A stretch of DNA of 64,000 bases, taken from assembly GCA_028551475.1 (NCBI GenBank), contig CM052359.1, forward strand, positions 16,307,583 through 16,371,582, read 5' to 3'. Both the position numbers and the translations under genes were made by a program. Below, in pieces: positions 1 through 11,387 of the stretch. Each line of letters starts with the position of its first letter. Within the stretch, counting starts at the first letter, position 1. A model generated the notes under the pieces. It made no database searches. It was not told the origin of the DNA and saw only the letters and a program-made list of their open reading frames with translations. This DNA is from Casuarina equisetifolia (Eukaryota > Streptophyta > Magnoliopsida > Fagales > Casuarinaceae).

Positions 1-626
1 TATTGCCGTGTTCGGTAACATTTGAAGGAAAAGGAAATCATTGGTGATATTCCCTAAACTTGTTATCTTGTGAATATCATTTGATATATTGATCTTTGTA
101 TGTGCTAGATTACTTATAACATTATTTGAATGTAAAATTATTGTAAATCTGAAACCCTAGATTTGTGAAATTGGGGCTTTCGAGATTAGAGCTTGAATTG
201 ACTTTGTATACATTCAATTAGCTCTCTAATAAGCTCAAATCCTCACTCATATTATATATTTGAGGAATGAGCTTGATGTATTAAGGTTTTTGTAAACCTA
301 ACCTTGTAACTGTGAGCTGTATAGCTCCTTTTGAGGAGTTGTGCGGTGAAGGAGAGGTGCTCTCCTTGTTTGAAGTAAAACAGATTTCAACTCGGTTTGA
401 GTTGAAGGAGAAGAGGGTGGAAGTAGGTGAAAAGTACCGAACCACCGTGAAATTTTTGGTTGTGAATTTTTTGATCTGATTTATTCTTTTGTGCTTTATT
501 ATTATTGTGATATCTTATCTACTTGTGATTGCTGTAAAGAAAAAATTAAAAAGAAAAATATTTAAATTAGCCAAACTTCTAGATATCTAATTCAACCCCC
601 CTTCTTGGATAGCCATAAACCCTACA
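1..626 (+). repeat. Cop-1 5' LTR, 3' portion only
   Basis: This stretch aligns end to end with 8377-9003 in the 3' LTR and ends in the same CCTACA terminus. By eye the pair differs at roughly 5-6 percent of positions. The missing left part should contain U3 and the TATA box seen at 8282 in the other copy. Confidence 0.93.
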
Positions 627-627
627 A

Positions 628-643
628 TTGGCATCTAGAGCCA
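628..643 (+). other. Cop-1 primer binding site
   Basis: TTGGCATCTAGAGCC follows the LTR terminus after one base. It resembles the TGGTATCAGAGC site that pairs with plant initiator tRNA-Met, with a T inserted. Cop-4 has the same form, so the variant is a family trait and not decay. Confidence 0.7.
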
Positions 644-689
644 AGTTCTATGATTTAAAGGCTTAACATCCTAGAGTAGATCCATTTAC

Positions 690-2395
690 ATGGCTATGGA
701 GAAAGGAGTAGCTGTTATGGGGTATAATAAACCACCTTTGTTTGATGGGATAAATTATAGACATTGGAAGCAACTCATGCAAGTCTTCATTGTCAGTCAA
801 GACCCTGAAGCTTGGTAGATAATCAGAAAGGGTACCACTTTACCCGAAACTAATGAATGGAGTAAACATGAAGCTAAAATCATGGGAATAAATGCTAAAG
901 CTATGAACATGATTTATAATGGGTTGAAAGCTCATAAATTTAATAAGGTGTCATCTTGCCTCACGGGTAAGGAGATATGGGATAAATTAGAAGTCATATT
1001 CAAAGGTATAAAGAAAGTTAAGTCATCTAAGGTAACCATGCTCATTCATGACTATGAACTATTTACTATACTTGAATCTAAAACTATTAGTGACATGTTT
1101 GGTAGATTTACAGAAATAATATCTAAACTTAGGTTGCTAGGTAAGACTTACACAAATGAATAAATGGTTAGAAAAATGCTAATATCTTTACCTGAGAGCT
1201 GGGATCCTAAGAAAATGGCCATAGAAGAAGCACATGATCTAGATAGTCTAACCTTAGATGATTTACTAGGATCACTAAAGACTCATGAAATGAAATTAAT
1301 TAGGAGAGTAAAAGAAAAAGAAAATAGAAGGCCACTTGCTCTAAAAGTAGAAATAGAAAAGACTGAAGAGGTTAAGTTAGAAAATGATGAGATTGCTCTT
1401 ATAGCTAGAAGATTTAGAAAATATCTTAAAAAGGGTCTAGGAAGAAATAAAGGACAACCTAGAAGAAATGAAGCATATGAATCTAGGGATAACTTATGCT
1501 ATGAGTGTAGAAAGCCTAGACATATAAAAGCCGATTGCCCCTCACTCAAGAAGAAGAATAATAAAGGAAAGAAAAAGGCAATGATTGCTGCCTAGGATGA
1601 TGAGAGCTCCTCATCAAATGAAGAAGAACAAGAAGAAGTTGCCCACCTTTGCTTAACCGCAAATGCAACAATAGAAGAAGAACTTGACGTAAGTGATTCT
1701 GAACTTGAAACAAATCTTAGTGGTGACATTGAAATTGCTTTTTTTTATCTGGTTAAGTATGCAACAAAAATGAAAGAAAAATATAAGAAGATGAAGACTA
1801 AATATAAATTTGTAAAAGTTAAAACTGAAAAGGATAAACCTGCCATGACATTATCTATGACTTGTATGCATGAAAATACTTCTAAGAATATTTCTTTTGA
1901 GACTGATACTTGCTCCTTGATTGATACTTGCTCGCATTTAGAAAATAAACATGTTGATGTATCAAAAAAATTATGTGACCGAAACACAAATAGGCTAAAC
2001 AAGAGAATTTTGGAATTAGAAAAAGAGAAATATGAGATTCAAATGAAGCTAGATGAAACGAATATATTATTACATAAGTTTACAAAAGGCAATAACTTGT
2101 TAAATAATATATTAAAATCACAAAGAGGTGTATACAATAAACCTGGTATAGGATACAATTCCTTAAAAAATACAAAAACACCTACAAATCTCTTTGATAA
2201 TAAGAACTGTGGACTCTTGCTACATCATAAATGTTCTTACTGTGAATATATTGGTCATTCATTTAATACATGTCCAATTAGACTTAGAAGAACATACAAG
2301 ATCAAAAAAGTATGGATGCCTAAGAAGATGATAAATGTATTAGAAACTAACACTCACAGACCCAAAGAAAAAAAATTACCAAAAGCTTCAACATA
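690..2395 (+). pseudogene. Cop-1 gag (nucleocapsid polyprotein), broken
   Basis: The frame opens at ATG 690 (MAMEKG). It contains the copia gag core with FDGINYRHWK near residue 20, a basic stretch, and a first CCHC knuckle at 1497-1538 (CYECRKPRHIKADC). A charged helical stretch follows (1770-2130), then a second knuckle (CSYCEYIGHSFNTC) near 2234-2275. Gag would coat the RNA and form the particle in the cytoplasm. Stops lie at 816 (CAG to TAG compared with Cop-2), 1161 (GAA to TAA), 1593 (TGG to TAG) and 2394 (CAA to TAA), with a frame change near 1600-1770. Confidence 0.88.
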
Positions 2396-2415
2396 AATTT
2401 TTGTTTCTATAGGAT

Positions 2416-2793
2416 ATGAGCAGGAACATAAACAAGAAGAAGCACAAAAAGCTGTGGATTCTGGACAGCGGTTGTTCCCGTCATATGACTGGGATGATGG
2501 AGCTCTTCTTAACACTTGAGTTGAAATCCAAAGGTACTGTATCTCTTAGAGATAACTCCAAAGGAAGAATCAAAGGTATAGGCACCATAGGTAACCCGAA
2601 ATCCCTTCTTATATCTGATATGCTGTATGTTGATGAATTGAAATTTAATCTACTAAGTATAAGTCAATTGTGTGATAATAACCTTAAAATCAGATTTGGG
2701 AAAGAACTTTGTCTTGTTGAAAATTTGGAAAACAATGTGAGAATTATTGGGAAAGAAAAGATAATATATATGGGCTTGATCTTAATGAGTTGA
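2416..2793 (+). pseudogene. Cop-1 aspartic protease region
   Basis: The copia protease signature LWILDSGCSRHMTG is present with the catalytic D-S-G at 2464-2472 intact, unlike Cop-2 (DNG) and Cop-5 (DNR). Downstream residues match the family pattern GTVSLRDNSKG and LLSISQLCDNN. The segment would cut the gag-pol polyprotein during particle maturation. It is out of frame with the next segment near 2760, where an A-rich run appears to have lost a base. Confidence 0.88.
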
Positions 2794-3713
2794 CAAATAA
2801 ACAAACATGCTTGATTGTTAGTAAAAGTGTTGGTGCTTGGTTGTGGCATAGAAAACTTGGTCATGCTAGTCTAGGATTATTAGAGAAATTATCTAAGAAT
2901 GGCCTAGTTAGAGGACTACTCGAGCTTACATTTGATAAAAATCAATTATGTGATGCTTGTGTGAAAGGGAAACATACTCATAGTTTTAAACCAAAATTAA
3001 CGGTGTTTACCTCAAGATCGTTAGAAATGATACATATGGATTTGTTTGGTCCTTTAAGAACAGCCACTATGAATGGAAAGTTTTATGCCTTAGTCATAAT
3101 AGATGATTACACTAAATATACCTAGGTATGTCTACTTGCTAGGAAAGATGAAAGATTTGAGAAATTTGTTGATTTCTCTAAAATGATCCAAAATGAAAAT
3201 GATCTTACCATAGTTAAGATTCAGACAAATCATGGTGGTGAGTTTGAAAATTGTCTTTTTAAGAAATTCTATTCCAAGAATGGCATATCTCACAATTTTT
3301 CAGCACCTAGTACACCTCAACAAAATGGTGTTGTAGAAAGAAAAAATAGGACATTCCAAGAAATGGCTAGAACCATGATGTGTGAATACAATCTTCCTAA
3401 ACACTTTTATGGAGAAGCTGTAAGTATAGCTTGTTATATTTTGAATAAAGCATTCTTAAGACCAATCTTGAGAAAGACTCCGTTTGAGTTGCTGTTTGGT
3501 AGAAAACCCAACATATCCTACTTTCATGTGCTTGGAAGTAAGTGCTTTGTTTTAAACCATGGAAAAAAGTCACTTAGAAAACTTGACTCTAAGAGTGATG
3601 AGGTCATATTTCTTGGTTACTCTCAAACTAGCAAAGCATATAGAGTTTTCAATAAGAGAACTCTAATTGTTGAAGAATCTATTCATGTAAAATTTAAGAT
3701 GATTCTGATCTGA
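2790..3713 (+). pseudogene. Cop-1 integrase, broken
   Basis: The pre-integrase HHCC zinc site is visible (WLWHRKLGHA, then CDAC about 30 residues later). The catalytic core follows: HMDLFGP, IIDDYT, then TPQQNGVVERKNR with the conserved glutamate. The second catalytic aspartate, normally in the DHGGEF motif, reads N in Cop-1 (TNHGGEF near 3224), while Cop-2 keeps D. A stop at 3123 (TGG to TAG) splits the domain. The C-terminal part carries the LFGRKPNISYFHVLGSKCFV block and the FLGYSQTSKAYRVFN block. The enzyme would join element cDNA to nuclear DNA. Confidence 0.9.
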
Positions 3714-3939
3714 ACTCCGCTAAACAAAAAGCAAATGAAAAATATGCATCCGTTAAGGGGAGTTAGACTCAAGAGAGTTTACCTTTCCTAGAGTGAGAAA
3801 TGAAGTAGATCAACAACATATTCTAGGAAACCCAGTAAATAGTGTAAGTACATGGTCTAGATATCATAACACATGTGAACATCAAGCTTTCCTATCTCAA
3901 ATAGAGCCAAAGAAAGTAGATGTAGCTCTTGAAGATGAA

Positions 3940-5022
3940 AGCTAGTTTCTTGCTATGCAAGAAGAACTAAATCAGTTTGAAAGGAGCAAAGTCTAGAAAT
4001 TAGTTCCAAGACCACAAAACCATTTGGTCATAGGAACCAAATGGGTGTTTAGAAACAAATTAGATGAGTGCGGTATCATTACCAAAAACAAAGCCAGATT
4101 GGTAGCACAAGGATATAGTCAAGAAGAAGGAATTAACTATGATGAAACGTTTGCTCCCGTAGCTAGGTTAGAAGTAATTTGGATGTTGCTTGCTTTTGCT
4201 TACTATATGAATTTTACATTATTTCAAATGGATGTGAAGAGTGCATTTTTAAATGGTGCTGTTAAGGAAGAGGTTTATGTAGAACAACCACCTAGATTTG
4301 AAGATCCCACATGCCCAAATCATGTATTCAAGCTTTCTAAAGCTTTATATGGGTTAAAACAAGCCCCACATGCTTGGTATGACAAGCTGAGGAACTTTCT
4401 ATTAAATACAAATTTTAGAAAAGGGAAGGTAGATAATACATTGTTCATTTAAACACAAGGAAAAGAGATTTTAATTGTTCAAATCTATATTGATGATAAT
4501 GTGTTTGGTTTTACAAATTCTACTATGTGTGAACAATTTGCGAATTCTATGAAACATGAGTTTGAGATGAGTATGATGGGTGAATTAAATTATTTTCTTG
4601 GACTCCAAATTAAACAAACACCTAAAGGAATATTCATAAGTCAAACTAAATATACCAAGGAATTACTCAAGAAATACAATGTGCATGACTCTAAAACAAT
4701 AAATACTTCCATGAGCACATCTACATCTTTATCATATGGCAATGTTAGAGTTGGTGTTGATTCTAAGATGTATAGAGGCATGATTGGTTCCTTACTATAT
4801 TTGACTACTTCTCGACCAAACATCATGTTCAGTGTTTGTTTATGTGCATGGTTTTAATCTAATCCCAATGAACAATATTTAAAAGCTGTTAAAAGGATTT
4901 TTCGGTATCTAAAGGATACAATCACATTAGGCCTTTGGTATTCAAAAGACACTATGTTTGATTTACATGCATTTAGTGATTCTGACTATGCTGATGTAAA
5001 ATTGATAGAAAAAGCAAAAATG
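3940..5022 (+). pseudogene. Cop-1 reverse transcriptase and start of RNase H
   Basis: RT begins around the NQFERSKV and KWVFRNKLDECG blocks. It continues through [26 protein letters not shown] and [12 protein letters not shown], to the active site IYIDDN at 4483-4500. That site differs slightly from the usual YVDD. Further blocks are ELNYFLGLQI and YRGMIGSLLYL. Stops at 3943, 3994, 4450 and 4855 break it; three of the four fit TGG to TAG or CAA to TAA changes relative to Cop-2. RNase H starts near 4960 (FSDSDYAD) and is cut at 5027 by the solo LTR. Confidence 0.9.
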
Positions 5023-5027
5023 GTACA

Positions 5028-6629
5028 TGTTGAGTTTTATGACCTAACAAGAAAGGGGGGTTGAATTGTTGTTGTACCAAACAATCCTTTTCTTTCTAAA
5101 ATCTAACAATAACTTTAACAATTTGTATAATAGTAATAATATGCAAACAGAAATATGTAATCAAAGAAAGGACAAGAAAAGAAACACCCAATTTACCACG
5201 GTGGTTCGGCACTCTATCTTAGAGTTCTACATCCACCCTCTTCTCCTTCAATCAAACTGATTGAAGTCCCCTTTACTCAATCTAATTAAGAGAACACGTT
5301 CTCCCTAATCCAACTAATCCCTGCTCAAGGAATTACCACATCCGAGTACAGATAGTGATCAAAGGATCATATACAATAGCAAATCCCCAAATAATATGTC
5401 AATATATGGGATATTGCTAATCAAAAGAGCTATTTAAACAAATATATCAAGATACAAAGCTCCTAATACGAAATCCCCAAATTGGTGAAATTAGGGTTTC
5501 AGATTTTCCTCAAGATTTATGTGCAAAAATGTTTATAAGTGAAATCAACACATAAATAATGTTATACAAGCTATAATTGATGATATTCTCAAAGATTGAA
5601 CCAAATAATCAACTATCACCGAAAGCTTGTAAACCACGAAAATGGTGTATGATCTCGAATAAGATGTCAAGCAAGCTGAGCAGATTATCTTCACAAAGAA
5701 AAATGCTTCAAATAGATGTTGCTCATCAATCAATCCCTTCACGAACACATCTCTTTTAAATAGAAGCAAATCTAAGGTTTTCTATTTGAGTCAAACTTGA
5801 ACCATAGCCTTCTATTTGTTGGGAATAGTAGACTGTCCATCAAATCAGCTTCATTTCACCCTTTTGATTCAAAATCCGACCGTTCTGACAACCCATCTCC
5901 TCCAAATTTGTTCCATTGGAGCTTCGGCACTTGAGAGAGATGAAGGTAGTGTCAGGGTGAGAATGACGTGGTTAGGGCTTAACCCCTCGAGAGATAAATG
6001 TCTCTTATGTGCCCTTAAGTGAGACAACGTTGTAGCCAGCAAGCATACCAAGAAGGGTTCTGGTGTGATGAAGATGACACCGTAATGGAGATCTCAAATA
6101 ATGATCAATGCGACACCGTAGTGGAAACAAGATTAGGCAGGCTGACGTGAACTTAGGCCGCACCTATGTTCTCACAGTCCAACAGGTACAGTCCAGTCTA
6201 GTAATACTATATATATATTCAGCATGTGTACCCGGTCCAATATCAACATGACCCAATATCAATACATTTGTAATGTATTGCATATATTGAACTTAAGCTC
6301 ACATATTTTTCTTGCAATTTCACCAACCAAGTATCATATTCCTAAAATATATTAAAGTATACTTCATAGTTCTTGAGGAAATATTTAGATAAACAATATA
6401 TTTAAATAATCAACATTTATTTGAATATATGTAACAAATACTTTAAAAGTATATTTTATGAGAGAATGTAGGAACTCAGTTACTTTATAATATCATTAAT
6501 TGATATTATAATTTGTACACTTTTTACTTCCTATAGTTTTGCTTTTTGCACATTTAGAAAAACATATTTTAAGAATTGATATTTTTCAAGAAAATATTTT
6601 CAGTCACAACAAAACCCTATTTTCCAATA
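5028..6629 (-). repeat. solo LTR (1602 bp) inserted in Cop-1 RNase H
   Basis: The insert begins TGTTGAG and ends CAATA on the plus strand and is flanked by GTACA at 5023-5027 and 6630-6634, a 5-bp target duplication. Removing it rejoins Cop-1 to match the uninterrupted Cop-2 sequence around 10150-10200. Its content matches a copia LTR read in reverse: the CACCCTCTTCTCCTTCAA block at 5234-5251 and the GGGGGGTTGAATT block at 5055-5067 also occur reversed in the Cop-1 LTRs. No internal region is present, so it was left by LTR-LTR recombination. Open frames within it are not credible genes. Confidence 0.9.
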
Positions 6630-6634
6630 GTACA

Positions 6635-7018
6635 TGTCAGTTTTTAGGACATATGTTGGTTTCTTGGCATTCCAAGAAACAAAACAATGTTGCTCTTTCT
6701 TCCACTAAGGCAGAATACATAGCTGCGGCTAGTTGTTGTGCTCAGATTCTGTGGATGAAACAGTAATTAGAATATTATGGTCTCTATTTTACTAAGATTC
6801 CATTGAAATGTGATAATACCAGTGTAATAAATTTCACTAAAAATTCAATATAGCACTCTAAAACCAAACATATAGAGATAAGACATCACTTCATTTGTGA
6901 CCATGTTGAAAAATCATATATCTTTATTGAATTTGTTAGTACAGACCAGCAACTTGCTTACATTTTTACTAAACCATTGGATAATGAAAAGTTCTCTACT
7001 CTTTGAAGAGAGCTTGGT
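6635..7018 (+). pseudogene. Cop-1 RNase H, C-terminal part
   Basis: Coding sequence resumes after the solo LTR with SWHSKKQNNVALSSTKAEY, the copia RNase H core holding the conserved glutamate. It continues through LWMKQ, the KTKHIEIRHHFI block and a degenerate LAYIFTKPLDNEKF terminus. Stops occur at about 6764 and 6852. Together with 4960-5022 it made one domain that removes RNA from the RNA-DNA hybrid. Confidence 0.88.
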
Positions 7019-7506
7019 ATGTGTCTGCTTAATGATATTACTTAGACTCTATGCGCAATCTGTTTTACCCTGTTTGGAAGTTTTATATTCAGTTACTATT
7101 CTGAGGGGGAGCCCTATCTCCACATCCGACCCAAGTCAAATCCCTACTGCCATACTCTTCATTTTTATCCATCTCTTTCAATTATCTCTTCCATTGCGAT
7201 GCTCTTTTTGCTAATAACGAAAAGGGGGAGAGAGTACATTCTAGCACATGTATGTTCCATTTTTTACTTTTAGTGCAGAACGTGGGATAAACTCTCTTAC
7301 ATCCTACTATATATAGAAGCATACTTGCTGTGATATTGCTACTTTGACGAATATCTATGTAAACAATGACAAGCTCATGCTTATTGTACTTACGTATTCA
7401 TGCATTGCTGAGATACATGTATCTTGCAATTGTTATACCATTTGAGTAGTAACATGTGCTAGCTGGTTCAGTATGAAAATTTTGTCATCATAAAAAAGGG
7501 GGAGAT
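7019..7506 (+). other. Cop-1 3' noncoding region and polypurine tract
   Basis: No coding signal is seen. Three purine tracts of similar form occur: GAGGGGGAG near 7099, AAAAGGGGGAGAGAG near 7217 and AAAAAAGGGGGAGA at 7492-7505, which abuts the LTR and is the expected plus-strand priming site. The related elements also carry more than one such tract here. Confidence 0.75.
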
Positions 7507-9003
7507 TGTTGAAAATCATGTGCTTGTATGTTTTGATTGATAAAAATTTTATTTTAATATATGTTAAATATAAAATTATATTTGCATAAATAATAGAACA
7601 TATCAAATTGTGAGTGCACATATTAAAACTCAAAGAAAGTAAAAGGTGTGTAAATTATAATATCAATTATGATATTATAAAGTAGCCAGGTTCCTATATT
7701 TTATTATTAAACATAAAAAATGAAGCCAATTTGATGTACTCTATTAATATCTTAATTAATAGATTAATTTATATTATTGGTTATGTTAAAAGAATCTTGA
7801 TACTTAGAATTGGTATGCTTATAGGTGTATTTGAAGAGCATAAGATTATGATAGTGGAGCATACATATTTATTAGACCGACCATATATTTATATATATGG
7901 GTATATGAAACTTATATATATGTTGAGTCTGTGAAGAAAGTTGAGCCCGTGAAGAGAGTCAGCCCATGAAGCTTCAAGCCCAGTGCAGTCACTTATCCAA
8001 ACGGCAGCGTCTTAAGTAGATAAGAGTTTAAGCTCTTATGACCGAACGCCTGAAGCCCTAACCGCATCTCTTGACCTAAAGTTGTCCTTCTCCTCTCGAT
8101 CTCTCTCCTGCAACGCCAGCTCCAATGGGAAGAATGGTGAGGCGACTGAGTGTCAGAATGGTTATTTTGCTGGAAAATCATCATCTGCATTAGTACAACG
8201 TCATATCCATCAAATCTCAATGGAAGGATTTCGAAAAGGTTTGAACCGAAACCCTAATATGTTCAACGTTTGAGTCACTGCTATAAAAGGGAGCTTTGGA
8301 TGAAATATTTGTGTTTGTTGAGACATATTCTTGCTGATTTGATCAAAAGAGATAAAAGCCCTCATCGATTTGCTTTTATTGCCGTGTTTGGTAACATTTG
8401 AAGGAAAAGGAAATCATCGGTGATATTCCATAAACTTGTTATCTTATGGATATCATTTGATAGATTAATCTTTGTATGTGCTAGATTACTTATAACATTA
8501 TTTGCACATAAAGATTATTGTAAATCTGAAACCCTAGATTTTTGAAATTGGGGCTTTCGAGATTAAAGCTTGAATTGACTCTGTATACATTCAATTAGCT
8601 CTCTGATAAGCTCAAATCCTCACTTATATCATATATTTAAGGAATGAGCTTGATGTATTAAGGTTTTGTAAACCTAACCTTGTAATCATGAGCTATATAA
8701 CTCCTTTTGAGGAGTTGTGGGGTGAAGGAGAAGTGCTCTCCTTGTTTGAAGTAAAGCAAATTTCAACTGAATTTGAGTTGAAGGAGAAGAGGGTGGAAGT
8801 AGGTGAAAAGTGCCAAACCACTGTGAAATTTTTGGTTGTGAATTTTTTGATTTGATTTATTCTTTTGTGCTTTATTATTATTGTGATATCTTATCTACTT
8901 GTGATTGCTGTAAAGAAAAAAATTAGAAAGAAAAATATTTAAATTAGCCAAACTTCTAGATATCTGATTCAACCCCCCTTCTTGGATAGCCATAAACCCT
9001 ACA
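7507..9003 (+). repeat. Cop-1 3' LTR (1497 bp)
   Basis: The LTR runs from TGTTGAAAATCATG to CCCTACA. It follows the polypurine tract directly, and its right part repeats 1-626. The base after its end starts Cop-2 LTR sequence (ACCTATAAGC register), showing where Cop-1 inserted. Small open frames inside (for example 7731-7934 and 8082-8273) match nothing I recognise. Confidence 0.93.
8282..8289 (+). promoter_or_regulatory. TATA box of the Cop-1 LTR promoter
   Basis: TATAAAAG followed by GGAGCTTTGGATGA. The same block is conserved in the Cop-2 5' LTR at 15279-15286 on the other strand. It marks the U3 to R boundary, with transcription expected about 30 bases downstream. Confidence 0.7.
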
Positions 9004-9295
9004 CCTATAAGCACACCAATTCTAAGTATCAAATTTCTTTAATATAACTAATAATATGAATTAAGGTACTAATTAAAATATGCATAGATAAATCAAATTG
9101 ACTTCATATTTGATGTTTGATAATAAAATGTAGGAACCCGGCTACTTTATGATATCATTAGTTGATATTATAATTTGCACACCTTTTACTTCCTTTGAAT
9201 TTTTAATATGTACACATAATTTCACATATTCAACATATATTCAAATATAATAAAAATTTTCTCAATCAAAACATACAAACACATGATTTTCAACA
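9004..9295 (-). repeat. Cop-2 3' LTR, first 292 bp only
   Basis: It matches 15801-16092 of the Cop-2 5' LTR with about a dozen differences by eye, near 4-5 percent, mostly transitions. It begins (minus strand) TGTTGAAAATCATG and stops at the Cop-1 terminus. Confidence 0.92.
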
Positions 9296-9770
9296 ATCTC
9301 CCCCTTTTTTATGATGACAAAATTTTCATATTGAATCCAACCAACTAGCACATGTTACTACTCGGGTGGCATAAAGATTACATAATCATGTATCCCAACA
9401 ATGTATGAATGCATAACTATGGTAAGCATATTCATGTTTACACAAATATTCATCAAGGCAAGTTCATTGATCACAGCAAGTATGTTTATGCACATAATAA
9501 GGTGTAAGAGAGCTTATCCAACGTTTTGTACTAAAAGTCAGAAATGGAACATACATATGCTACAATATACTCTCTCCCCCTTTTTGACATTAGCAAAAAG
9601 AATAGCAGGGTGGAAGATAAGTGAGAAAGATGGATAAAAATGAAGAGTATGGTAGCAAAGGTTTGATAAATGTATAGATGGTGCTCCCCTTCAGGATAAG
9701 AACCGAATAAAGAACACACAAGCAGGGTGTAGAAAACAATGCTTACAGATTTTAAGCAATATCATTAAGT
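9296..9770 (-). other. Cop-2 polypurine tract and 3' noncoding region
   Basis: On the minus strand the tract AAAAAAGGGGGAGA abuts the LTR at 9296-9311. A second tract (GTCAAAAAGGGGGAGAGAG) lies at 9571-9590 and a third (GAAGGGGAGCACC) near 9680, paralleling Cop-1. No gene is seen. Confidence 0.75.
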
Positions 9771-10364
9771 AGACACATACCAAGCTCTCTTCGAAGAGTA
9801 GAGAAATTTTCATTATCCAATGGTTTAGTAAAAATATCAGCAAGTTGTTAGTCAGTCCTAACAAATTCAATAGAAATATTGGATTTTTCAACATGGTCAT
9901 GAATGAAGTGATGTCTTATTTCTATGTGTTTGGTTTCAGAGTGCTGTATCAAATTTTTAGTTAGATTTATTGCATTGGTATTATCACACTTCAATGGAAT
10001 CTTAGTAGAAGAGAGACCATAATCTTCTAATTGTTGTTTCATCCATAGAATCGAAGTACAACAACTAGCCATAACTATGTATTCTACCTCAGTGGAAGAA
10101 AGAGCCATGCTGTTTTGTTCCTTAGAGTGCCAAGAAACCAACATGTCTTAGAAATTGACATGTACCACTTGTACTTTTTCTATCTATTTTACAACTAGTA
10201 TAGTCAAAATCACTAAATGTATGTAAATCAAACATAGTGTCTCTTGAATACCAAATGTCTAATGTAATTGTATCTTTTAGATACCAAAAGATCCTTTTAA
10301 CAACCTTTAAATGTTGTTCTTTGGGATTAGATTGAAATAGTGCACATAAACAAACACTGAACAT
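9771..10364 (-). pseudogene. Cop-2 RNase H
   Basis: Minus-strand blocks in order are LYSRDTMFDLHTFSDFDYT, SWHSKEQNSMALSSTEVEYI, LWMKQQLEDYGLSSTKIPLK and KHIEIRHHFIHDHVEK. A frame change near 10140 separates the halves, and a TAA-like break occurs near 9848. It covers the same domain that the solo LTR splits in Cop-1, and so supplies the uninterrupted target sequence. Confidence 0.88.
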
Positions 10365-11224
10365 GATGTTTGGCTAAGAGGCAATTAAATATAGTAAGGA
10401 ACCAATCATGCCTCTATACATTTTAGAATCAACACTAACTCCAACATTATCATATGACAAAGATGTAGATATGCTCATGGGAGTATTTATCGGTTTAGAA
10501 TCATACATGTTGTATTTCTTGAGTAATTCCTTAGTATATTTAGTTTGACTTATGAATATTCCTTTAGGTGTTTATTTAATTTGGAGCCTAAGAAAATAAT
10601 TTAATTCACTCATCATACTCATCTTAAACTTATGTTTCATAGAATCTACAAATTATTCACACAAAAAAAAATTTGTAGAATCAAACACAATATCATCAAC
10701 ATAGATTTGGACAATTAAAATATCTTTCCCTTGCGTCTTAATAAACAACGTATTATCTACCTTCCCTTTTCTAAAATTTGTATTTAATAGATGGGTACTT
10801 AGCTTGTCATACCATGCCTATGGGGCTTGTTTCAGCCCATATAAAGCTTTAGAAAGCTTAAATACATGATCTGGACATGTGGGATCTTCAAATCCAAGTC
10901 GTTGTTCCACATAAACCTCTTCCTTGACAACACTATTTAAGAATGCACTCTTTACATCCATTTGAAAAAGTGTAAAGTTCATATAGCAAGCAACATTCAA
11001 ATGGCTTCTAATCTAGCTATGGGAGTAAACGTTTCATCATAGTCAATTCCTTCTTCTTGACTATATCCTTGTGCAACTAATCTGGCTTTGTTCCTGGTAA
11101 TTGTCCCGCACTCATCTAATTTGTTTTTGAACACCCATTTGGTTCCTATGACTGAATGGTTTTGTGGTCTTGGAACTAATTTCCAGACTTTGCTCCTTTC
11201 AAACTGATTTAGTTCTTCTTGCAT
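10365..11224 (-). pseudogene. Cop-2 reverse transcriptase
   Basis: Blocks visible on the minus strand are [55 protein letters not shown] and the intact YVDD active site at 10692-10703. The FLRLQIK-like block and YRGMIGSLLYL follow. Breaks lie near 10997, 10818 and 10610. The catalytic motif is intact, but the reading frame is not continuous. Confidence 0.9.
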
Positions 11225-11387
11225 AGCCAGAAACCAGCTTTCATCTTCAAGAGCTTCATTTACTTTCTTTGGCTCTATGTAAGATAAGAAAGCAAAGCTT
11301 GATGTTCACATGTGTTGTGATATCTAGATCGTGTACTTACACTATTTACAGGATTTCCTAGAATATGTTGTTGATCTACTTCATTTC

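Larger units (their letters stand above)
1..9003 (+). mobile_element. Cop-1, Ty1/copia LTR retrotransposon, 5' end outside window
   Basis: Order is partial 5' LTR, primer binding site, gag, protease, integrase, reverse transcriptase, RNase H, polypurine tract, 3' LTR. This order (integrase before RT) defines Ty1/copia. The first 626 bases match 8377-9003, so the 5' LTR continues left of the window. The LTR length near 1.5 kb, the LDSGCSRHMTG protease motif and the long gag with two zinc knuckles resemble the SIRE/Maximus group; that lineage is inferred. All coding parts carry stops or frameshifts, so the copy is not autonomous now. It interrupts the 3' LTR of Cop-2 and is interrupted by a solo LTR at 5028-6629. 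Confidence 0.95.
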
